Positions 8,058 through 15,861 of a stretch of 37,176 nt of DNA are shown in pieces; position 1 is the stretch's first letter, and each line of letters begins with the position of its first letter. The DNA lies in NCBI GenBank assembly GCA_949282385.1, contig CASDOP010000015.1, positions 1-37,176 of the forward strand, read 5' to 3'. The notes under the pieces were generated by a model, which was not told the origin of the DNA, searched no databases, and saw only the letters and a program-made list of their open reading frames with translations. A program made the translations under genes and the position numbers. The DNA comes from an uncultured Clostridia bacterium (lineage in GTDB: Bacteria > Bacillota > Clostridia > Christensenellales > Borkfalkiaceae).

Positions 8058-9266
8058 ATGGATAAACAGAAAGCAGCGTTTGAAAAGCTGTCGCGCTTGA
8101 AAGTCGGCGCGCTATTTATGGAAATGGGGACGGGCAAGACGAAAGTCGCGCTCGACCTCATAGCCTCAAAGCAACAAAGGGTAGATTATATTTTATGGAT
8201 CTGCCCGTTTTCCGTAAAGCATGAAATCGAGGCTGAGCGAAAGAAATGGCACGATGATTTGCATGTCGATATAATAGGCTGCGAGAGCATAGGCTCAAGC
8301 GATAGAATTTTCCTCGAAATTTTACGAAAAGTTGAGGGGCGACGGGCGTTTATCGTCGTTGACGAAAGTCTGAAAATCAAAAATAGAAATGCAAAACGTA
8401 CAGCGCGTATATTAAAGCTGGGAGAGCTGGCAGAATACAAGCTGATACTCAACGGAACGCCGCTCTCGAAGAATGTCCTTGACCTTTGGACACAAATGCA
8501 GTTTCTATCGCCGAAAATACTACAAATGACGTATAACGAATTTAAGAATACATACTGCGAGTATTACGTTCGAGGTTGGCTGCGGGGGCTGGTAAAGAAA
8601 CAACACAACGTAGAGCATTTAATTGCAAAAATAGAGCCTTATATCTTTGACACGGATCTCGAACTCGGGAAGAAAAAACATTATTTCGACTATTTTTATA
8701 AAATGAGCAACCGAGAAGAGTACAAGACATTGAAAGAAAAGCACTTGCAAGCTCCTGTATTCGATTTTTTAGCGATTACACAGGTATTGCAACAACATTA
8801 CTGTAAAAGCCGTGAAAAAGCCGAAATAATCGAGTGTTTGACAAGCGAGATAAACGACCGCGTTATCGTGTTTGTCAAGTTTTTGAGCAGTATACCAGCG
8901 GGGGCAGCTGCCATTACGGGCGAAATGAGCGAAACGGAACGGACAGAGGTTATACAAGACTTTCGGGACGGAAAAATCAAAGTGCTTTATATTACTTATG
9001 GCTGCGGAGCGTTCGGGCTGAATCTACAATTTTGCAAAAATATGATATTTGCCGACCATACCTTTGATTACGCCCAGCGAATACAAGCCGAAGCGCGTAT
9101 TTTCCGCAAAGGACAGACAGACGACGTAAACTATTATAATTTGTGGTGCGATTGCGGACTTGAGCGTCTTATAAAAGGAAGTTTAGACAAAAAAACAAAC
9201 CTATTAAACGAGGTAAAAAAAGAAATAAGCAAGAAAGGAGCGGATAAATGGCTAAAAGGTATTTGA
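8058..9266 (+). CDS. SNF2/SF2 family DNA helicase-ATPase
   Basis: 402 aa. Walker A is GTGKT (residues 24-28 within FMEMGTGKTK), motif II is DESL in place of DEAH, motif III region is LNGTPLSKN, and the C-terminal RecA fold carries YGCGAFGLNLQ and the SNF2-type QAEARIFRKGQ signature. The protein is a compact ATP-dependent DNA translocase or helicase of a phage family with no extra domains. The start is ATG 8058, just after the previous stop, with poor SD, so translation is probably coupled; TTG 8046 is an alternative. It overlaps the IbrA-like gene by 19 bases. Confidence 0.9.
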   Translation: MDKQKAAFEKLSRLKVGALFMEMGTGKTKVALDLIASKQQRVDYILWICPFSVKHEIEAERKKWHDDLHVDIIGCESIGSSDRIFLEILRKVEGRRAFIVVDESLKIKNRNAKRTARILKLGELAEYKLILNGTPLSKNVLDLWTQMQFLSPKILQMTYNEFKNTYCEYYVRGWLRGLVKKQHNVEHLIAKIEPYIFDTDLELGKKKHYFDYFYKMSNREEYKTLKEKHLQAPVFDFLAITQVLQQHYCKSREKAEIIECLTSEINDRVIVFVKFLSSIPAGAAAITGEMSETERTEVIQDFRDGKIKVLYITYGCGAFGLNLQFCKNMIFADHTFDYAQRIQAEARIFRKGQTDDVNYYNLWCDCGLERLIKGSLDKKTNLLNEVKKEISKKGADKWLKGI

Positions 9267-10516
9267 ATAAAGACGTTTACACGGCGGCAGTCGAGCGTAT
9301 CGCTTATCTATTCAATGATTTTGACAATGTGCTTGTTGCCTTTTCGGGCGGCAAAGATAGCAGCGTTTGTCTTAACCTTTGTTACGACTATGCGAAAGAA
9401 CACGGATTACTCAATAAAATGGCTATGTATCATCTTGATTATGAAGCGCAATACCAAATGACGACCGAATATGTAGACGCAACATTCAAGCGTTTTTCGG
9501 ATATTAGACGGTTTTGGCTTTGTCTTCCCGTAGCTGCTCAATGCGTATGCCGTATGGATGGCGGGACGTGGACACCGTGGGAGCAAAGTAAGCGCGATAT
9601 ATGGGTGCGCGCCCTGCCCGAATACGATTACGTCATGACGCAGGATTGTTGCCCGTTTGACTTTAATAAAACCGATTACGAAGTGCAGGACAATTTTTAC
9701 AAGTGGTTTGAGAAAGAATACGGGAAAACGGCTGTCGTTATAGGGATACGGTCGGACGAGAGCCTCAACAGGTTTAGAGCGATTGCAAGCGACAGGGCTG
9801 CAAAGTATAAAGGCGTTTATTGGATAAATGGCAATAAGGCATACCCGATTTATGATTGGAACGTGGCGGATATATGGACGTATAACGGGAAATTCGGGAA
9901 AGAATATAATCGTTTGTACGATCTTTATTATCAAGCTGGATTAAGTATAGAACAAATGCGAGTTGCAAGCCCGTTTAATGACTGTGCAGCGGATAGCTTG
10001 AAACTTTACAAGGTTATCGAGCCGCAGACATGGGGGCGCATGGTAAGCCGCGTCAATGGCGTAAACTTCACGGGCATTTATGGCGGTACTACCGCTATGG
10101 GCTGGAAGTCTATCACGCTACCAAAGGGGCATACATGGAAAAGTTACTGCGAATTCCTGCTTTCAACGCTGGACGAAAAGACGCGGGAGCATTACAAAGC
10201 GAAATTTGCGCGCTCGTTGGAGTTTTGGAGAGAAAAAGGCGGAGGATTGGACGAGAAAACGATTGAAGAATTAAAGGAAAACGGCGTTGAATTTAGATTC
10301 GGATCGCCGAGCAATTATACGAATAAGAATACGGTCGTTTTTGAGGAATATCCCGACGATTTGGACGTCAGCGCGTTTCAGAGCGTCCCGTCTTATAAAA
10401 GAATGTGCGTATGTATATTAAAAAACGATTACTTCTGCAAGTATATGGGCTTTGCCCCTACGCGGCAGGAAGAGGAAAAACGCCGCAGGGCGTTAGAAAA
10501 GTATAAAAATCTATAA
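9248..10516 (+). CDS. PAPS reductase-fold protein, IbrA-like (DUF3440)
   Basis: 422 aa. The PP-loop SGGKDS at residues 33-38 binds the pyrophosphate of a nucleotide in the adenine-nucleotide alpha-hydrolase fold. Downstream features (DGGTWTPWEQSKRDIW, TQDCCPFDFNKTDYEVQ, VVIGIRSDESLNRFRA) match the DUF3440/IbrA family rather than true sulfate-assimilation enzymes. IbrA proteins are known to pair with ParB-like IbrB, as here. The enzymatic activity of this family is not established as far as I know; relation to DndC suggests DNA- or nucleotide-linked chemistry. ATG follows AAAGGAG by seven bases inside the helicase 3' end. Confidence 0.88.
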   Translation: MAKRYLNKDVYTAAVERIAYLFNDFDNVLVAFSGGKDSSVCLNLCYDYAKEHGLLNKMAMYHLDYEAQYQMTTEYVDATFKRFSDIRRFWLCLPVAAQCVCRMDGGTWTPWEQSKRDIWVRALPEYDYVMTQDCCPFDFNKTDYEVQDNFYKWFEKEYGKTAVVIGIRSDESLNRFRAIASDRAAKYKGVYWINGNKAYPIYDWNVADIWTYNGKFGKEYNRLYDLYYQAGLSIEQMRVASPFNDCAADSLKLYKVIEPQTWGRMVSRVNGVNFTGIYGGTTAMGWKSITLPKGHTWKSYCEFLLSTLDEKTREHYKAKFARSLEFWREKGGGLDEKTIEELKENGVEFRFGSPSNYTNKNTVVFEEYPDDLDVSAFQSVPSYKRMCVCILKNDYFCKYMGFAPTRQEEEKRRRALEKYKNL

Positions 10517-10528
10517 GGAGAAAGGAGA

Positions 10529-11041
10529 ATGTTCAAATCACCCGTTTATTCGGTTATCGCCGTGCCGATTGAGAAAATACAGGCGAACGCATACAACCCG
10601 AACGCCGTAGCTCCGCCCGAAATGAAACTGCTTTATCAGTCAATCAAAGAGGACGGCTACACAATGCCTATTGTATGCTATTATCTTAAAGAACAGGACA
10701 AATACGAGATTGTAGACGGTTTCCACCGTTACCGCACAATGCTTGAACACAAAGACATTTACGAGCGAGAGGGCGGCAGATTGCCTGTTGTAGTCATTGA
10801 CAAGGATATATCTAACAGAATGGCAAGTACGATTCGGCACAACCGCGCACGAGGAGCGCACAGTATTGACCTTATGGTAAATATCGTTGCAGAATTGACC
10901 GAGGCGGGAATGTCTGACGCGTGGATAATGAAAAATATCGGAATGGACGCAGAAGAATTGTTGCGACTAAAACAAATAAGCGGTCTTGCCGCATTATTCA
11001 AAGACAAAGAATTTTCAAACAGTTGGGAGGTATTAAAATGA
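10529..11041 (+). CDS. ParB/sulfiredoxin-fold protein, IbrB-like
   Basis: 170 aa. A ParB N-terminal domain spans about residues 8-110: VPIEKIQANAYNPN, then DGFHRYR (63-69), the counterpart of the ParB CTP/phosphate-binding box. A helical tail (about 110-165) contains a possible HTH (AWIMKNIGMDAEELLRLKQISG). It lacks the full KorB-type DNA-binding and dimerisation domains of chromosomal ParB, so it is unlikely to bind parS as a partition protein. It pairs with IbrA-like at 9248. GGAGAAAGGAG gives a strong ribosome binding site. Confidence 0.88.
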   Translation: MFKSPVYSVIAVPIEKIQANAYNPNAVAPPEMKLLYQSIKEDGYTMPIVCYYLKEQDKYEIVDGFHRYRTMLEHKDIYEREGGRLPVVVIDKDISNRMASTIRHNRARGAHSIDLMVNIVAELTEAGMSDAWIMKNIGMDAEELLRLKQISGLAALFKDKEFSNSWEVLK

Positions 11042-11235
11042 GCAGATCCGAAGCAGAAAAAAGAGCGCAGGCGCGATATGCGAAGAAAAACGCAGGAAAC
11101 GGAGTGACAAGGGGCTTTTATCTCAAATGCCATACCGTCCACGACGCGGATATTATAGCCGCGCTGGAAGCACAGAAGAATCAAAACGGATATATAAAAG
11201 AGCTTATCCGTGCAGACCTTGAAAAGCGGGGCTAA
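11038..11235 (+). CDS. Small RHH-like protein, possible regulator
   Basis: 65 aa, basic. A lysine/arginine-rich helix is followed by GVTRGFYLKCHTVHDADIIAALEAQKNQNGYIKELIRADLEKRG, which resembles the strand-helix-helix of Arc/MetJ-type repressors. Its ATG overlaps the previous stop (ATGA), so it is the coupled last gene of the helicase-IbrA-IbrB operon. It could be an autoregulator of the palindromic promoters, but this is inference. The stop codon lies in the terminator loop. Confidence 0.7.
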   Translation: MSRSEAEKRAQARYAKKNAGNGVTRGFYLKCHTVHDADIIAALEAQKNQNGYIKELIRADLEKRG

Positions 11236-11249
11236 TACCCTGCTTTTTT
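11222..11249 (+). terminator. Intrinsic terminator after the IbrA/IbrB operon
   Basis: 11222-11231 pairs with 11238-11247 (AAAAGCGGGG with CCCTGCTTTT, one G-U) around a 6-nt loop, followed by more T residues. The stop of the preceding gene lies in stem and loop. Confidence 0.88.
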
Positions 11250-11253
11250 GCGA

Positions 11254-11316
11254 TTTTTTGAAAAACTTTCTGAAAACGCTTGCAATTTTCTTGTATATAG
11301 TATATACTATATATAG
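11254..11316 (+). promoter_or_regulatory. Palindromic early promoter, copy 2 (63-bp exact repeat)
   Basis: TTGCAA (11280-11285), 17-bp spacer, TATACT (11303-11308). The -10 sits within the perfect 20-bp palindrome TATATAGTATATACTATATA (11294-11313). The whole 63-bp segment is identical to 22790-22852. Very high conservation over intergenic DNA implies a shared regulator. Confidence 0.87.
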
Positions 11317-11324
11317 TAAAGGAA

Positions 11325-11336
11325 GGGCGGGAGCCT
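11325..11336 (+). promoter_or_regulatory. Pre-RBS leader hairpin 3
   Basis: Short GGGC/GCCT stem (one G-U) closed by a GGGA (GNRA-type) tetraloop, immediately before GAAGGAG of the gene at 11350. It is the weakest member of the hairpin family. Confidence 0.5.
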
Positions 11337-11349
11337 GAAGGAGTTAAAT

Positions 11350-11523
11350 ATGAAAAGCATAAAGTTAGATTGGAACTGCAAAATTTATACATATAAAGGT
11401 GTTTATATACACCAAGTTACGAAAAAAGATTATTGCGTATTTACCGATAACGAAAAGGTAGTTGACGCCTTGACGTTAAAGGGTGCGAAAGCTGAAATCG
11501 ACAAGTTGCTCGATGAAGAATAA
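11350..11523 (+). CDS. Small early protein of unknown function (57 aa)
   Basis: 57 aa, first gene behind palindromic promoter copy 2. Strand-rich N-terminus (IKLDWNCKIYTYKGVYIHQV, DYCVFTDNEKVV) and a C-terminal helix (ALTLKGAKAEIDKLLDEE); it looks like a compact single-domain protein. No family recognised. GAAGGAG eight bases before the ATG. Its short length and promoter-proximal place make it a candidate host-interaction or anti-defence protein, by inference only. Confidence 0.72.
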   Translation: MKSIKLDWNCKIYTYKGVYIHQVTKKDYCVFTDNEKVVDALTLKGAKAEIDKLLDEE

Positions 11524-11533
11524 AAAACAGCCC

Positions 11534-11605
11534 CGCCCGTGGGGATAAACGCGAGCAAATGAGAAAACGCCACCGCGCCCGTGCGGGTAAACGCGGGCAA
11601 AGGAG
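11534..11605 (+). repeat. Tandem leader hairpin repeats with duplicated RBS region
   Basis: Two 30-bp copies, 11534-11563 and 11576-11605, offset by 42 bases, both start CGCCCGTG and end GAG. Each forms a 7-bp stem (GCCCGTG with CGCGGGC; the first copy has one mismatch) and an 8-nt loop (GGGATAAA or CGGGTAAA). Only the second copy ends in a functional AAAGGAG before ATG 11612; the first has AAATGAG and no gene, suggesting a decayed duplicate. Confidence 0.78.
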
Positions 11606-11611
11606 TTTGAA

Positions 11612-12046
11612 ATGGCATACATAAAAGATATTAAATTTTGGCACGTAGATAGGTACAGCGGAGTTCTTTGCGATCGTTGCGGCACGTACATAACGAATAT
11701 TTACACAGTATATTACAGCGACGGGCTTGTAGCGCACTACGGTATAGAATGTTTCAAAAAGTTGCGTCAAGCGGGTAGATTAAGCGATTTCGGATATAAA
11801 TTTCTTATGAAAATACTAAAAGCTATTAAGTATTGGAACGAGGAGTTGCGACTTTGGCAGACAATAACTGAATCAGAGGCAGAGGAAAAAGGCTTGCTTT
11901 GCGATTTGCATACTCATGGATGTTATTGGGAAGGAAGAACCTTTGAGGAATATCGAAAATTTGAAATTGAAAAGTACATTCCTGCCCGCCTTGAAGGTTG
12001 TAAAAAGTTGCTTGAACGATTCAAAAATATAGATTTTAAGATTTAG
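11612..12046 (+). CDS. Zinc-finger-like early protein of unknown function
   Basis: 144 aa. CDRCG at residues 20-24 is a possible zinc knuckle, with further Cys/His residues at GIECF, LLCDLHTHGCYW. It ends in a lysine-rich helix. No known family recognised; possibly a nucleic-acid-binding protein. AAAGGAG seven bases before the ATG, after the second leader hairpin. Confidence 0.75.
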   Translation: MAYIKDIKFWHVDRYSGVLCDRCGTYITNIYTVYYSDGLVAHYGIECFKKLRQAGRLSDFGYKFLMKILKAIKYWNEELRLWQTITESEAEEKGLLCDLHTHGCYWEGRTFEEYRKFEIEKYIPARLEGCKKLLERFKNIDFKI

Positions 12047-12058
12047 TAAATAAACCGA

Positions 12059-12080
12059 CCGCAGGCGGTTTATCCTGCGG
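12059..12080 (+). promoter_or_regulatory. Pre-RBS leader hairpin 5
   Basis: Perfect 7-bp stem CCGCAGG/CCTGCGG with the 8-nt loop CGGTTTAT, directly abutting AAAGGAG of the gene at 12094. Same geometry as the hairpins at 7631 and 11577 but different stem sequence. Confidence 0.75.
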
Positions 12081-12093
12081 AAAGGAGTTATAT

Positions 12094-12663
12094 ATGGATC
12101 AACAAATAAGAAATCAACACACTATCGAATTTTTAGCTAACGAAAGAATTAGGCTCGGCGATGTATTTTATGTCGTAGAAAAAGGTTGCGGAAAATCGTA
12201 TTTTGGAAAATGCGAAGTATGCAACGGCAAGAAAGAACTTTCGTTTAATGGCTATACTTTTACCTGTCCAAAATGTTACGGCAGCGGTTCACAAACGTGT
12301 GTGTTAGAAGTAGATAACTATACTGTTAATAGATACAGAGTAGCAGGGTTTTCCGAGGATTTGCATATATCAGATTGGAATCCTGCGGGCGGATTTATGA
12401 GGCAAATGGTAGTTAAGTTGTTTAGACCACGTCCACGCGGATCTTATAGCGAAGACAATAAAAGAATAGACTGTACGAGCGGTTATAGCAAAGGTACATT
12501 AGTGTTAAATCTCCACAAAAGCATCTATTCCGACTATAAGGCAGCCGTAGCAGAAGCAGACAGGCTCAATGCGGAGCAGGAGGCAATCGTCAAAAAATAT
12601 AATGACGACAACGGAACGGATTTTGTGTTTGAGAAACCGAAATACGACCCTAAATCGAGGTAA
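12094..12663 (+). CDS. DnaJ-type zinc-finger protein
   Basis: 189 aa. Contains CEVCNGKKEL and CPKCYGSGSQTC, a two-repeat CxxCxG arrangement as in the cysteine-rich region of DnaJ and of phage proteins with that zinc finger. There is no J domain. The C-terminal ~60 residues are helical and charged (SDYKAAVAEADRLNAEQEAIVKKYND). Role unknown; the zinc finger suggests protein or nucleic-acid binding. AAAGGAG seven bases before the ATG. Confidence 0.75.
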   Translation: MDQQIRNQHTIEFLANERIRLGDVFYVVEKGCGKSYFGKCEVCNGKKELSFNGYTFTCPKCYGSGSQTCVLEVDNYTVNRYRVAGFSEDLHISDWNPAGGFMRQMVVKLFRPRPRGSYSEDNKRIDCTSGYSKGTLVLNLHKSIYSDYKAAVAEADRLNAEQEAIVKKYNDDNGTDFVFEKPKYDPKSR

Positions 12664-12675
12664 AAGGAGCGCGCT

Positions 12676-13029
12676 ATGGTAAGACCTATTGACGAAGTTA
12701 TCGAAATTCTCAAATCTCAAAATATTGAGGTAAAGGAACGCCCCGACGGTTTGAATTTTTACAAAGCTAATAACCGTACAATAGAGATATGCGACGGCGA
12801 TATAAAAGGCGTTTTCGTTGAAAATGGTTACTTCTTCTTAAAGAATGAAACGAGCCTGCTTTGGTCAATGGGGCAGACGGCAAACGTGGACGAAGCGGTC
12901 AAAAGCAAGTACAAAGATATATTCTTTGTTTTTGCCCGCCATGCGGACGGCGGCAGATCAGCACAAAATCAAAAATACATAATGCGGGACACTCGCAATC
13001 GAGCCGAAAAAGGTATAAGAAATGAATAA
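12676..13029 (+). CDS. Hypothetical early protein whose 3' end runs into a leader repeat
   Basis: 117 aa. The N-terminal ~95 residues look like a small alpha/beta domain (DEVIEILKSQNIEVKERPDGLNFYKANNRTIEIC). The last ~17 residues (from the YIMRDTRNRAEKGIRNE region) are encoded by the 48-bp leader repeat of the next gene, so the original stop may have been lost and the end may be non-functional. It overlaps the next start by eight bases. AAAGGAG precedes the ATG. No family recognised. Confidence 0.7.
   Translation: MVRPIDEVIEILKSQNIEVKERPDGLNFYKANNRTIEICDGDIKGVFVENGYFFLKNETSLLWSMGQTANVDEAVKSKYKDIFFVFARHADGGRSAQNQKYIMRDTRNRAEKGIRNE
12977..13024 (+). repeat. 48-bp leader repeat, copy 1 (hairpin 6)
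   Basis: Starts ACATAATGCGGGACACTC and ends at the ATG of the next gene. Matches 13554-13601 closely. The hairpin is CTCG-CAAT-CGAG at 12992-13003. In the other copy both arms change together, keeping pairing. Sits in the last part of the previous coding frame. Confidence 0.82.
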
Positions 13030-13549
13030 AAACGATCTTTTACGTAAATTACACGCCCTTGCTGAACGTGGCAATGGCGGCGAAAAGATAAACGCCCAGC
13101 GTAAACTTGAAAAGTTTATGCAGAAATACGGCATAACGGAAAAAGAGCTTGAAAAAGAAACGCTTGAGCATTGCGAGTTCACTTTTCACGGCACAAGAGA
13201 GTGTAGCCTGCTTGTGCAGATAATATACAAGGTACTCAACGACAGAAACAGGTGCTACGGATTCAGGTATTCGTATTCGGGACGATCCGTAAAAAATAAA
13301 CTTGGCTGTGAAGCCACGCCCGCCCAAAAAATTGAAATAGAGTTCTTGTTCGATTTTTACAAGCGGTTATATAAGCGAGAAGAGGAGTTTTTCTTCGCTG
13401 CGTTCGTACAAAAACATAAACTTTTCGGGGATCTAAAAGACGACGATATACCAGCGGAGCAAAACAAAGAGGATTATATGCGAATGGCTCAATTAATGAA
13501 AGGCATGAGCGAAGAAACGCCGTTAAAACAGTTGCCGAAAGGAATATAA
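13022..13549 (+). CDS. DUF2786-like protein
   Basis: 175 aa. The N-terminal segment LLRKLHALAERGNGGEKINAQRKLEKFMQKYGI is the typical DUF2786 pattern. The rest is basic, with RSVKNKLGCEATPAQKIEIEFLFDFYKRL resembling the metal-free middle region that follows DUF2786 in phage proteins. Function of the family is unknown. The ATG lies in the 48-bp leader repeat, nine bases after AAAAAGG, overlapping the previous frame. Confidence 0.78.
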   Translation: MNKNDLLRKLHALAERGNGGEKINAQRKLEKFMQKYGITEKELEKETLEHCEFTFHGTRECSLLVQIIYKVLNDRNRCYGFRYSYSGRSVKNKLGCEATPAQKIEIEFLFDFYKRLYKREEEFFFAAFVQKHKLFGDLKDDDIPAEQNKEDYMRMAQLMKGMSEETPLKQLPKGI

Positions 13550-13553
13550 AAAC

Positions 13554-13601
13554 ACATAATGCGGGACACTCACATTTTGAGCCGAAAAAGGTATTTTTAT
13601 G
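13554..13601 (+). repeat. 48-bp leader repeat, copy 2 (hairpin 7)
   Basis: Second copy of the element at 12977-13024, again ending at an ATG. The hairpin is CTCA-CATTT-TGAG (13569-13581). TTGCCG lies 17 bp upstream of CATAAT (13555-13560), so this copy may also carry a promoter -10; the first copy has no such -35. Confidence 0.8.
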
Positions 13602-13916
13602 GAAGCAAACAAAAAGTATCAAATTATTATCAAAGACCTTGAAGAAGGTGCAGAAAAATTGAATGTCGAAACTGACGCGATTTTTGCGGCTGTAAATAAT
13701 AGCGGAAAAGACATTGGCATTACGTGTGCATCCTCATGTAATGGAAACACTCTTACAAATTTATTTATATCTGCTCAAAAAGGTATAATGGAACAAATAA
13801 CAAAACTTCCGCACGAAATGCAAATTCTTATTACTACAATTCTTGCGGTTGAGCTAGGCGCGAAAAACACTACCGAAAAGAAAAGCAAGAAACGCGATAA
13901 ACCGCTGCAAGTCTAA
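13599..13916 (+). CDS. Hypothetical early protein, last gene of the accessory block
   Basis: 105 aa. It has an N-terminal helix with KKYQIIIKDLEEGAEKLNVETDAIFAAVNN, a central Cys/Ser/Asn stretch and a C-terminal basic tail (KNTTEKKSKKRDK). No membrane segment or known family is evident. It follows leader hairpin 7 and ends just before a bidirectional terminator. Confidence 0.68.
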   Translation: MEANKKYQIIIKDLEEGAEKLNVETDAIFAAVNNSGKDIGITCASSCNGNTLTNLFISAQKGIMEQITKLPHEMQILITTILAVELGAKNTTEKKSKKRDKPLQV

Positions 13917-13920
13917 AAGC

Positions 13921-13954
13921 AAAGAGGCACGGGAAACCCCGCGCCTCTTTTTTT
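13921..13954. terminator. Bidirectional intrinsic terminator between converging operons
   Basis: AAAGAGGC (13921-13928) pairs with GCCTCTTT (13943-13950), with inner CGGG/CCCG pairing, an A-rich left flank and a T run on the right. It can stop both the rightward accessory transcript and the leftward repressor-integrase transcript. Confidence 0.9.
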
Positions 13955-13955
13955 A

Positions 13956-15521
13956 TCAAACATTGAGCCGCGTCAGCCCACCGCTGCGGCTCTTTTTCCG
14001 TTCGGGGGATAGAGTAAACAACGCCCACCCGTTATTTAGCTTATCCCCCGTAAAAAAGGGGGACACCGTGAGGCGCACGTTTATGTCGTCCTTGTCCACT
14101 ATGATTTTATCAATAAATTGACTTGCAACCGCCTTTTTAACTGCGTCGTCGGCATTTTCAAGTTGTTTTACCATGTCAAGTAAAAAGCCTCGTATGCCGT
14201 CATACGTAACGACAGCGGAGGCGGTAAACTCTTTTGCTTTGAGCGTCTTATCAATGGTTTGCAAATCGGCTTGCAAGTCCGCAGATTTTTTATTGAGAAT
14301 ATCTTTTGATATTTGCCCGTCAAGCATAAGGTCAAGCAGATTTTCGAGTTTACGCTCAATCGCTGCCTTTTCTTTTTTGAGAGTTTTTATATCCGCCTCG
14401 ATATTCTCGTCGGCATTGTTATTATCCAGCGTATTGAGAACGATCCGCGCGATTTCGTCAACGTGGTTTTCGGACAATATAAGCTCTTTTATCTTTCCGA
14501 AAACATAATCTTCGAGTACAGGCTTCAAAACAGAGCCGTTTTTGCAGATATGCAGCTTGTCTTGTCCTCGGCAGGTATAGTATGCAATACCGTTTCCCTT
14601 TTTATTGCCCGTGAACGGCTCGCCGCAGCAGGCGCAGAAGATTTTCCCCGTAAGCGGATATACGCTTTTACGCGCTCGCCCTTTTGGAGCGGTTTTTTGG
14701 GCGTTTTTATCAATCGCAATTTGCACAGCGTCCCACGTTTTTTTGTCAACGATCGGAGCAAAGGCATTTTCGATATAAACAGGATCATAACCTTTGACCT
14801 TGTATTTATAAGTGCCGATATACTTCTCGGAGCGTACAATCTTATTGAGCAGTTGCTGCGTGAACGGCTTTCCGCCCCGCCCGCGTATGCCCTCGTCAAG
14901 GAAAATCCGAAGAATGTCCGCAGGCATAGCCCCAGCCGCTCGCAAATCAAATACGCGGCGCACAATATCCGCCTCGGCTTTATTCTCTATAAACTCGCCT
15001 TTGTCGCTTATTTGAAATCCGTATGGCGGATTTCCGCCGAGATACTTTCCTTGTTTAGCGGCAGTGTACATTGACGATTGAACGAACGTCGAGAGGTTGT
15101 CCGAGTAATATTCGTCCATTGTCATAATAATATTACGCATCATACGTCCCTCGGGCGTGCTGTCGTCTATGCGTTCCATAGCCGATATGAGCTTTGCACC
15201 GTGTTTTTCAATCTGCTGGCGGTACAACGTCGCTTCCATAAGGTTACGGGCAAATCGACTGTATTTATAGACGATTACAACGTCATATAGCCCGTTTTTG
15301 ACGTCTGAAAGCAAAGAAAAAAAGGCGTCGCGGTTATTAGTTGATTTACCCGAAACAGCCTCGTCGATATACGCGTTTATAAATTCATAGCCTTGCTCGT
15401 TGATATACTTTTTGCATTCGTCGAGCTGGTACTCAACCGAATAGCCGTCGCGCTGATTTTCCGAGGAATAACGGATATATACGGCAGCACGCAGCGCGAT
15501 TATATCCTTGTGTATTGTCAT
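13956..15521 (-). CDS. int: Large serine recombinase (phage integrase)
   Basis: 521 aa. The resolvase domain (about 10-155) has YIRYSS with the likely nucleophile Ser19, plus conserved arginines in NNRDAF and YSRFARN. The recombinase domain (about 165-270, GGNPPYGF...), a zinc ribbon (CACCGEPF ... YYTCRG ... CKN) and a coiled coil (about 375-450) follow. Length and domain order are those of complete phage integrases that act between attP and attB. ATG follows GAGAGG by nine bases and lies 13 bases after the repressor gene, so both are probably one transcript. No attP can be assigned from sequence alone. Confidence 0.95.
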   Translation of the reverse strand: MTIHKDIIALRAAVYIRYSSENQRDGYSVEYQLDECKKYINEQGYEFINAYIDEAVSGKSTNNRDAFFSLLSDVKNGLYDVVIVYKYSRFARNLMEATLYRQQIEKHGAKLISAMERIDDSTPEGRMMRNIIMTMDEYYSDNLSTFVQSSMYTAAKQGKYLGGNPPYGFQISDKGEFIENKAEADIVRRVFDLRAAGAMPADILRIFLDEGIRGRGGKPFTQQLLNKIVRSEKYIGTYKYKVKGYDPVYIENAFAPIVDKKTWDAVQIAIDKNAQKTAPKGRARKSVYPLTGKIFCACCGEPFTGNKKGNGIAYYTCRGQDKLHICKNGSVLKPVLEDYVFGKIKELILSENHVDEIARIVLNTLDNNNADENIEADIKTLKKEKAAIERKLENLLDLMLDGQISKDILNKKSADLQADLQTIDKTLKAKEFTASAVVTYDGIRGFLLDMVKQLENADDAVKKAVASQFIDKIIVDKDDINVRLTVSPFFTGDKLNNGWALFTLSPERKKSRSGGLTRLNV

Positions 15522-15534
15522 GTTGCAAAACCTC

Positions 15535-15861
15535 TCAATCTTCTTTCAAATTCAGATACAGGCGCATAAATTCCTTGTATAAATCCTCTTTTGTTTGCGT
15601 AGATATGTCCTCGTTGTTGAATACCTCGCGCGCCCTGCTTATAAGCTCAAAAATTTCGTCATTCGTTGACACGCCGAAGTAATCCAGCGTTACGCCGTAG
15701 AATTCGGCGAATTTTTTCAGCAAAGAAAGGTGCGGAGTGCGCTTGCCGACTTCATAGTTTGAAACCGTGGCACGCACTAATCCGAGCCGATCCGCAACGT
15801 CCTGCTGCGTGAGCTTCTTGCCCTTGCGCAACGTGCGCAGCTTACGCCCTATATCTTCCAC
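15535..15861 (-). CDS. XRE-family repressor (CI-like)
   Basis: 108 aa. HTH_3 domain in residues 1-60 (IGRKLRTLRKGKKLTQQDVADRLGLVRATVSNYEVGKRTPHLSLLKKFAEFYGV), then a short acidic helical tail, with no LexA-type peptidase domain. It likely maintains lysogeny by binding the divergent promoter region 15862-16019. GTG start, AAGGGG nine bases upstream. Placement between integrase and a divergent Cro-like gene supports the role. Confidence 0.92.
   Translation of the reverse strand: MEDIGRKLRTLRKGKKLTQQDVADRLGLVRATVSNYEVGKRTPHLSLLKKFAEFYGVTLDYFGVSTNDEIFELISRAREVFNNEDISTQTKEDLYKEFMRLYLNLKED

Noticed and set aside
12977..13601. CRISPR-like or transposon repeats
   Set aside because: Only two copies, each at a start codon with a hairpin; no spacers, leader array, cas genes or inverted termini.
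14313..15074. 253-aa open frame on the plus strand within the integrase
   Set aside because: Antisense to the clearly conserved serine recombinase, without promoter or RBS.
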